Shown here: positions 57,939-64,000 of the stretch, one piece after another | How the letters are laid out: each line of letters starts with the position of its first letter | Position numbering within the stretch: position 1 is the first letter of the stretch | Assembly: GCA_017304135.1 (NCBI GenBank) | Contig: JAFLBB010000009.1 | Coordinates: forward strand, 1-64,000 | Source of the DNA: Acidobacteriota bacterium | GTDB taxonomy: Bacteria; Acidobacteriota; Terriglobia; Bryobacterales; Bryobacteraceae | Reading direction: 5' to 3' | DNA length: 64,000 bases | The notes under the pieces: model-generated | What the model saw: the letters and a program-made list of their open reading frames with translations, nothing else | Told to the model about the DNA's origin: nothing | Database searches by the model: none | Position numbers and translations under genes: made by a program

Positions 57939-60900
57939 CTAACGGATGGCGGGGACGGCTTCGATGGGCAGGAAGGCGGCGAAGCCTTCCCAGACGGCGG
58001 ACTCAGGGTCGCCCGGCAACGGTGGCGGATAGGGCGCCGAAAGCTGCGCCGTGGGCGTGGCCACGTCGAGCGCGGCCGGCGGCAGCGGAGCCAGGCGGCG
58101 GAGTTCGCTCGTGATGCCGGCCTCCGTGGCCAGCCAGCGGCGGGCGCGGGCGGCGGTGATCTCTTCGGGGTCAATGGGACGCGGACCGCGCAGGAACGGA
58201 TGCGGTGTGAGCGCCAGCGGCAGCACAGGTTGCAGAGCGGCGGCTCCGATTTCCAGCGGCGAGATCGCCGATGCGGCCAGAGGCGTTAACACGCTTGGCG
58301 CCACAACCGGCTGCGCGGGCGGCTGCACCTGAACGGATTCGAAGAGGCGCGCCGTGATCTGCTCGCGCGGCACGATGGGCTGCGTGGGCACGAGCGAGGG
58401 CGAAAGGCCGGTCGGGTCGGAGAGGCCGAGCGGGTTCGATGAGGCGTAGTTGTAAGGATTCGCGCGCGCGGCGGCGGTTTGCAGCAGCCAGTCCGGCGAG
58501 AGGAAGCGTGACGAGGTGGCGTCGTAAAAGCGGGCGCGCATGGCGTAGAGGCCGACGCTGGTGAGGTCGATCACCCCTTCGGCGGCGCGGAAGGTGAACG
58601 GGTTGTTCGATCCGCCCGAGCGCGAGACGGTCTCGCCATAGGGCGTCACGACGTAGGTTTCCACGATCGCGCCAAGCTGATTGGTGAGCGCCATGGCGTT
58701 GCCCGATTCGTCGAGATGGCCATAGAGCACCGCGCCCTGCGCGTCGATCGAGTAGAGCCATTCGCCGGCCGGCGTGAAGACATGGTAGGCGAGGTCGTTC
58801 AAGCCGTTGCGTTCGATCGACGGCGAAGGCAGCGCGGTGGCGTAGTTCCAAACCCACTGCCGCGCGGCCCCGACGATGTTGCCGAAAGCATCGTAGTCAA
58901 AGCGCAGGGTGGTGGCGCCGCTGACGGCTTCGCGGAGGCGTGAGGCGGCGTCCCAGCGGAAGGTGCGCAGGCCGTCGGTGGTCATGCGGCCGGCCGAATC
59001 GTAGCGCGAGAGCGCAAGCTGGCGGGCGGCGTTCGAGGTGAGCTCCTGCGTGCCGTCGACGAGCGTGGGGTTCACGGCGGGCGAGCGTGTCGACGACGTC
59101 AGGCGCCCGGCGGCGTCGCGCGCGAGCGTGAGGCTGAGGTTCACGCCGGTGCCTCCGGTATGCACAAGACGCGTCAATCGTCCGGCGGCGTCGTAGGTGT
59201 ATTCGGTATTCACGCCGTTGGGACGATTGATGCGCAGCAGGCGGCGCGCCGAGTCGTAGGCAAACGTGGTCGCGCCGCCGAGCCAGTCGGTCAACCGGAT
59301 GAGCAGGCCGCGCTCATTGTAGGCGTAGCGAATCACGCGGTCCTGCGTGTAAGCGACGGCGGTGATGCGGCCCGCGTCGTCGCGCGTGATGTTGATGCCG
59401 TTCGACGAAGCCAGGCGTCCGGCCGGATCGTAGGTGAAGATGAAGTTGGTGCCGGCAACGGGCAGGCCGCGGGCTTCGCGCTGGATCTCGATGTCGGCGC
59501 CATCGGAGAACTGCAGCCGCGTCAGGTCGCCTGCCGGGTCGTAGGTGAAATTGCCCGACGAGCCGTCGGCATGCGTAAAGGAAAGCAGCCGGCGGCGAGC
59601 TCCCCAGTTGAACGTCGTGCGCTGATTGAGGGGATTCACCGCCGCTGAGATGAGGCCGGAACCGTTGCGCTCCCATTTCCAGTTGGACTGCAGCGGATCG
59701 GTGAGCGTGGCCAGTTGCGCATCGTTGTCGTAGGCAAGCGCGACGGCATCGCCCGTGGGCAGCGTTTCCCTCTGCAAAAGCGCGCCGCGAAGCCAGCCAT
59801 ATTGAGTTCGCTCATCGAGCGGATTGCGCACTGCCGCCAGCCGGCCTGATGCGTCGTACTCAAACCGCCACGTCGCGCCGCCCGGTTCGGCGATCGCCGT
59901 CACGCGGCCGCGCGCGTCGCGGGTAAAGGTAAGCGCCTGGTTGTTGCCGTTAGTGATGGAGCGCACAGCGCCGTTGGTATAAGCCAGCGTGAGCAAGGCG
60001 CCGGCCGAGTCGCCGATGCCGAGCAGCCGGCCCGCCTTGTCGTAGCGGTAGCGGGTGATGACGTTGGTGGGGTCGGTGATGGACTCCAGGCGGCCCACGG
60101 GGTCGTAGGTGTAGCGCCAGGCCTTGCCGCCCGGTTCGGTGTGAACCAGCAGGCGGTTGTTGGCGTCGTAGGAGTAGAGGCGGCGCTGGCCGGCGGTGTC
60201 GATCCACGAGATGAGGCGGTTGTTGCGGTCGTACTCGAGCGTGTGACGGCGGTTGCGCTCGTCGGTGACGCCGATGATGCGGTCGCGCGAGTCGTAGGAA
60301 AAGCTGCGCGCGGTGCCGTCGGGCCAGACGATGCGCGTGCGGCGGCGGGTGGAGTCGTATTCGAACCGCGTCAGGTCGCCTGACTCCTCGCGCATGGAGG
60401 AGCGTGTGCCGTCGGAGTTATACGTGAACTCCACCATGCCGCCCGTGGGCCGCTTCACCGAGGTGAGCCAGCCGCGCGCGTCGTAGGTGAACGCCGTTGT
60501 CTGTCCGGCGCGGTTGAGGAAGGCGATGAGGTTGGCGTTGGCGTCATAGCGGTACACTTCGCCCGCGCCGTCTGCGTAGAGCAGGCTCGTGCGGCGATAG
60601 ACGTTGAAGCCGTTGATCTTGAATTCGCCGTAGGTGTATTGCACGGTTTCGCCCGTCGGCAGCGTGTCGCGAATCAGGTTGCCCGCCGTGTCGTAGAGCG
60701 AGGTGAACACGGGGCCGCCGGCCTGCTGGCGTGTGCGCGGCAGGTTGAAGGCGTTGTAGTCGATGTAGGTGCGCGCGCCCTCGGCGTCGGTGAATTCGAC
60801 CAGGTTGTTCTGCCCCTCATGGCGATGGATGGTGACGCCTCCGGCGGCATCGATGATGCGCGTCATGCCGGGCGAAGGCGTGTCGTAGGAAAGCGTCATG

Positions 60901-63899
60901 GCATTGCCGCGCGAGTCGCGCTGGCGGGCCACGCGGGCGGCGTTATCGTAGTCCTGCGCGAATGGGGCGTTGCCTTCGGGCTCGGTCTTGAATAGCATCA
61001 GTGAGGAACGCGGTCCGGCCGTGGTGTAGGTGTAGGTCACTGAGCCGCCGCCGGGCAGCGACACGGCGCGCAGCGTTTCGCCGGAGTATTCGAAGTCGAG
61101 GGCGCGGCCATTGGTGTCTTCGACGCGAGCCAGCCGCCCGGCATCGTAGACAAAGCGCAGCGAGCGGCCCAGGCCGTCGGAGATCTCTTCCGGACCATTC
61201 GGTGTTTGCGTGAGCGTGAGCGCGTTGCCGCGCAGGTCTTCGATCTTCACCACCAGTCCGGTGGGCGTGAAGGTGAGCATGCGCTGCTGCAGGGCGTCAA
61301 AGAATCGATAGGAAGTGGTCTCCGAGATGAGTTGGTAGGCGAACTGTTCGGCGTTCAGTTGCAGCCAGTCGTTGCCCTGGCGTTGAAACTCGATGCGGCG
61401 TCCGGGATAGAGGCGAACCACGGCGCGGGCGTCGCGCACCGAGATGCGCGAGTCGAAGTTGTGCATCCAGTTCGGTCCGAGCGCGCTGGAGATGCCCGAG
61501 GTGCGCAGCAGCGTGCCATAGTGGCGCTCAAAGCGCAGGTTCATCGGGCCGCCCAGTTCAAGGTCGGTTTCAAAATCGTAGAGTTCGCCCGAGGCCGAGT
61601 TGATGGGGTCGCCGGCGACGCCATGATTGTGCGCCCGTTCGCCCGCCGTAAGCAGAAAGCTCTCCCGCACCAGCGGATCGGGATTGAGCGTGGAGTAGGC
61701 GATCAGGACAGCCTCTTCCTTGCCGTTGTAGCCCTGGCCGCTGCCGGCGGTGTCGAGAATGGGACCGCCCACGAAGCCGGCAAAGAGAATGGTCTGCGTA
61801 TCGAGGATGACGCCGTCGTTGGGCGTGCCGGGAGCGATGCAGGTCTGCACGGGGTTCTGCAGGTCGGCGCCGTATTGGAAGGTGACCAGTCCGAAATTGT
61901 TTTGCCCGCCGCCACAGTTGCCGATGCCGTTGGGGATGGGCGTGACGAACTGCGTGCCGCCGAAGCGGGCGACAATGGTCAACTGGCTGCCGCCAATGCC
62001 GATACGCAACACGGCGTCTTCGCCATCGCTGCCGAGCAACTGCGAGTAGACCGGCTTGTTCACGCTGAGCACGTTGGGCAGCGGCGTGCCCGAGGGGATG
62101 GGCGGCTGGTTCACCGGCGTCACCGGCTCGGGATACACGCCGCGCAGCGGGTTGCCCAGACCACCGCTGAGCGTGGGCGTGGTGGTGGCCGCGGCGGTGG
62201 AACGCGTGCCGGGGAAGTTGAATTGTGCCAGCCAGATGTCGGTCGGCCCGCCGCGATAGAGGCTCGGCCGCGGCGTGATGGTGGGGAAATCGGTGGACGA
62301 TGTGGTGCCGGCGACGAGCACCGTTTCGGCGCGGTCCACCACAAGATCGGAGCCCGAGTCCGTGTTGCGCCCGCCGATGAGCGTGGCATATTCGATGGCA
62401 CTGCGGGCCACGTTGAGGCGCACCAGGTAGGCATCCACGCCTCCGGTGATCGACGAGAACCAGGCATCGCCGGTAACGGGGAAGTTGGGCGAATCGGTCT
62501 GGCCTGTGAAATAGAGGTTGCCGCTATTGCCTAGGGCCACGCCGTTCAACGTGTCATTGCCGGTGGCCCCGAGATAGGAGAGAGTCACCAGGCCGGTGCC
62601 GTTCGGATTGACAATCGCGAACCAGCCTTCACTGCCGCCACGCGTAGCCGGTTGGAAAGCGCCAGGCGTCGTGGGCAGGTCGTTGGAATTGGTGCTGCCG
62701 CCCACCAGCGCCGAGCCGTTGGCGTCCACGAGGATGGCCGAGACGGACTCATCCAGCGTGCCTCCGAGAAAGGTGGAGTAGAGCAGGCGGTCGCCCTGCG
62801 GGTTGAGCTTGCAGAGAAAGGCCTCCTGGCCGCCCTTGAGCTCGCGCTGCGGCGCGCCGCCGGTGGTGGGAAAATCGCGCGAACGCGTCGTGCCGGCGGC
62901 GTAGATGTTGCCCGCCGGGTCGGCCTGCAGGCGCAGCGCGGCGTCGGCTGCGTTGCCGCCGAGATAGGTGGAGAAGATGCGCTGCGTGCCGGTTGCGTTG
63001 AGCTTCACGATGAAGGCATCCGAGCCGCCGCCGGCAAAGGTCTGGTCGTAGGCCGAAGAGATGGGGAAGTTGACCGAAGAGGTGGAGCCTGCCACGAAGA
63101 TGTTGCCCGTCGAGTCAGAGGTGATGGCATAGGCGCGCTCGTCTTCGGTGCCGCCGAGATAGGTGGAAAAAAGAATCGGGTCGATGACGATCTTGCGCGA
63201 ACGGTCATAGGGGCCAAGCGCAAAACCAGCGCGGTTAGCCGCCAGCAGCCGGAACGAAGCGGGCACGTGGACCGGGCCGCGCGGACCTTCCTGATACACC
63301 AGCGGGCGCTTGTGGCGCAGCGTGCCGGCCGGCGTGGTCAACACCAGGTCGCCGCTTGCATCCAGCCGCAGCGGCGCCGAGCCTTCGATGTTCAGCACAA
63401 GCGAAGCCGGGTCAGCGCCGGGTGCGAGTTCGAAGTCGTATTCCAGCGCCTCGCCATTGCCATAGAGAAGAAGGTCTACGCCGGGACGGATATTGGCCAG
63501 GCGCAGGCGTTCAAACTGGCGGACCGGAGAGCCCTCCGTGGCCGAGCCCGTGAAGTAATGGACCTTCCCCGCGACCGGATTGAGTCCTGAGGCCACGGGC
63601 AACGGTGAGGGAGCGCCCTCGAAACGAAAGAGCAGGTCGTGGGTGGCCTGCGACGAGGTGCGCAGGCGAATGCGCAGCGCGGTGGGTTCGACCATGACCG
63701 AGTAAAACCGCCCGCGAGCGGCGAAGGGAATGTGGGGGGGAAATTGCCCGCGGTTTTCCTCAAACGCCAGCGGCAGCGAGTTCCAGGCGCGCAGGGCGCG
63801 GGCGCGCGCGGCCGGGGCGGGTGTCCGCGGTGTCGAGGCGGCCAACCCGGGCAGGATAGAGGAGAGGAAAATCAGGAAAGCAGTGGTAACGCAGCGCAC
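57939..63899 (-). CDS. Giant RHS-repeat protein with SBBP beta-propeller N-terminus
   Basis: A 1,986-residue secreted protein. The GTG at 63899 has a GGGAGG site 8 bases upstream and gives a signal peptide (VRCVTTAFLIFLSSILPGLA). Residues ~70-235 form a beta domain. Then SBBP (PF06739-type) propeller repeats run to about 560, such as STYLGGTEDERAYAITSDST and GNIFVAGSTSSVNFP. A linker follows, then a DUF6531-like block (AGDPINSASGELYDFETDLE) and many YD repeats (YDANNRLLVHTEPGGK, YDPVGRLESITDPTN). The core ends in AMRARFYDATSSRFLSPDWL and SNPLGLSDPTGLS. The last ~150 residues are Pro/Ala-rich with no recognised toxin. RHS shells often enclose a toxic tip; here the tip looks non-toxic or replaced. 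Confidence 0.92.
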   Translation of the reverse strand: MRCVTTAFLIFLSSILPGLAASTPRTPAPAARARALRAWNSLPLAFEENRGQFPPHIPFAARGRFYSVMVEPTALRIRLRTSSQATHDLLFRFEGAPSPLPVASGLNPVAGKVHYFTGSATEGSPVRQFERLRLANIRPGVDLLLYGNGEALEYDFELAPGADPASLVLNIEGSAPLRLDASGDLVLTTPAGTLRHKRPLVYQEGPRGPVHVPASFRLLAANRAGFALGPYDRSRKIVIDPILFSTYLGGTEDERAYAITSDSTGNIFVAGSTSSVNFPISSAYDQTFAGGGSDAFIVKLNATGTQRIFSTYLGGNAADAALRLQADPAGNIYAAGTTRSRDFPTTGGAPQRELKGGQEAFLCKLNPQGDRLLYSTFLGGTLDESVSAILVDANGSALVGGSTNSNDLPTTPGAFQPATRGGSEGWFAIVNPNGTGLVTLSYLGATGNDTLNGVALGNSGNLYFTGQTDSPNFPVTGDAWFSSITGGVDAYLVRLNVARSAIEYATLIGGRNTDSGSDLVVDRAETVLVAGTTSSTDFPTITPRPSLYRGGPTDIWLAQFNFPGTRSTAAATTTPTLSGGLGNPLRGVYPEPVTPVNQPPIPSGTPLPNVLSVNKPVYSQLLGSDGEDAVLRIGIGGSQLTIVARFGGTQFVTPIPNGIGNCGGGQNNFGLVTFQYGADLQNPVQTCIAPGTPNDGVILDTQTILFAGFVGGPILDTAGSGQGYNGKEEAVLIAYSTLNPDPLVRESFLLTAGERAHNHGVAGDPINSASGELYDFETDLELGGPMNLRFERHYGTLLRTSGISSALGPNWMHNFDSRISVRDARAVVRLYPGRRIEFQRQGNDWLQLNAEQFAYQLISETTSYRFFDALQQRMLTFTPTGLVVKIEDLRGNALTLTQTPNGPEEISDGLGRSLRFVYDAGRLARVEDTNGRALDFEYSGETLRAVSLPGGGSVTYTYTTAGPRSSLMLFKTEPEGNAPFAQDYDNAARVARQRDSRGNAMTLSYDTPSPGMTRIIDAAGGVTIHRHEGQNNLVEFTDAEGARTYIDYNAFNLPRTRQQAGGPVFTSLYDTAGNLIRDTLPTGETVQYTYGEFKINGFNVYRRTSLLYADGAGEVYRYDANANLIAFLNRAGQTTAFTYDARGWLTSVKRPTGGMVEFTYNSDGTRSSMREESGDLTRFEYDSTRRRTRIVWPDGTARSFSYDSRDRIIGVTDERNRRHTLEYDRNNRLISWIDTAGQRRLYSYDANNRLLVHTEPGGKAWRYTYDPVGRLESITDPTNVITRYRYDKAGRLLGIGDSAGALLTLAYTNGAVRSITNGNNQALTFTRDARGRVTAIAEPGGATWRFEYDASGRLAAVRNPLDERTQYGWLRGALLQRETLPTGDAVALAYDNDAQLATLTDPLQSNWKWERNGSGLISAAVNPLNQRTTFNWGARRRLLSFTHADGSSGNFTYDPAGDLTRLQFSDGADIEIQREARGLPVAGTNFIFTYDPAGRLASSNGINITRDDAGRITAVAYTQDRVIRYAYNERGLLIRLTDWLGGATTFAYDSARRLLRINRPNGVNTEYTYDAAGRLTRLVHTGGTGVNLSLTLARDAAGRLTSSTRSPAVNPTLVDGTQELTSNAARQLALSRYDSAGRMTTDGLRTFRWDAASRLREAVSGATTLRFDYDAFGNIVGAARQWVWNYATALPSPSIERNGLNDLAYHVFTPAGEWLYSIDAQGAVLYGHLDESGNAMALTNQLGAIVETYVVTPYGETVSRSGGSNNPFTFRAAEGVIDLTSVGLYAMRARFYDATSSRFLSPDWLLQTAAARANPYNYASSNPLGLSDPTGLSPSLVPTQPIVPREQITARLFESVQVQPPAQPVVAPSVLTPLAASAISPLEIGAAALQPVLPLALTPHPFLRGPRPIDPEEITAARARRWLATEAGITSELRRLAPLPPAALDVATPTAQLSAPYPPPLPGDPESAVWEGFAAFLPIEAVPAIR

Positions 63900-64000
63900 G
63901 AAGCAACCTCCCAGTTACAACGAGTGAGCCAGCGCGCGCGGGAGCGCCGAACCGCCTCGGAAGCTAGAGCGTAGCACATGGGACCCGGTGGACTTCCGAT

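Overview
The window is a GC-rich bacterial chromosome segment that fits the Acidobacteriota, most likely Bryobacterales/Solibacteraceae. This is inferred from gene content: two Oar-like TonB-dependent receptors with an N-terminal carboxypeptidase-regulatory-like domain, four proteins ending in the TIGR03437 (Solibacter-type) C-terminal domain, SBBP-propeller/RHS giant proteins, and a glyQ-glyS-ppdK block. No rRNA, tRNA, CRISPR array or insertion sequence was recognised. Because GC is high, most long antisense reading frames are shadows.

Layout. 1-10.6 kb (mostly minus): an RND efflux pump (permease plus lipoprotein adaptor) behind a TonB-dependent receptor, a HicB-like mini-protein, a DUF2809 membrane protein running off the left edge, a small secreted protein and an M20 peptidase. 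10.6-22.2 kb (plus): recO, glyQ, glyS, ppdK with a clear terminator, uvrA, then a TPR protein and two small secreted proteins. 22.2-26.5 kb (minus): a second TonB-dependent receptor, then an operon of a thioredoxin-fold/PDZ protein and a DsbD-alpha-like periplasmic protein. 26.6-34.6 kb (plus): mutY, three TIGR03437 secreted proteins, a glycine-zipper envelope protein and a membrane protein with a degenerate GGDEF domain. 34.6-41.5 kb: an SDR and a YfiT/DinB-like protein, a novel membrane protein, and the conserved phoH-ybeY-corC-era cluster with a good sigma-70 promoter. 41.7-55 kb: metX-metW, DUF2911, a phosphodiesterase-family protein, a secreted protein with a possible caspase-like C-terminus, thiC, a GT21-like glycosyltransferase, an aminopeptidase P, and a CHASE2 histidine kinase with its NtrC-type regulator. 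55-64 kb: yqeY, a RelE/ParE-type toxin-antitoxin pair, then an RHS locus with a 1,986-residue protein, a YD-repeat/TIGR03437 protein, an orphan RHS tip, its likely immunity partner and a leftover RHS-core scar.

The most exciting item is at 22,800-24,041. A conventional start would give a 348-residue PDZ protein, but the same frame extends 65 codons upstream to an ATG followed by a signal peptide and half a thioredoxin fold, interrupted by one TGA. That TGA lies at the resolving position of a thioredoxin motif (Cys52-Glu-Pro-UGA55). Just downstream, in the coding RNA, is a hairpin with an AGGUU apical loop 25 bases after the UGA, as expected of a bacterial SECIS. I read it as a selenocysteine (CxxU) thioredoxin-fold/CxxCH/PDZ protein, translationally coupled to a DsbD-alpha-like partner. 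The second notable system is the RHS tip cassette (about 1.17 kb, visibly lower GC), bounded by near-identical copies of an RHS-core sequence and containing a tip and a small membrane protein.
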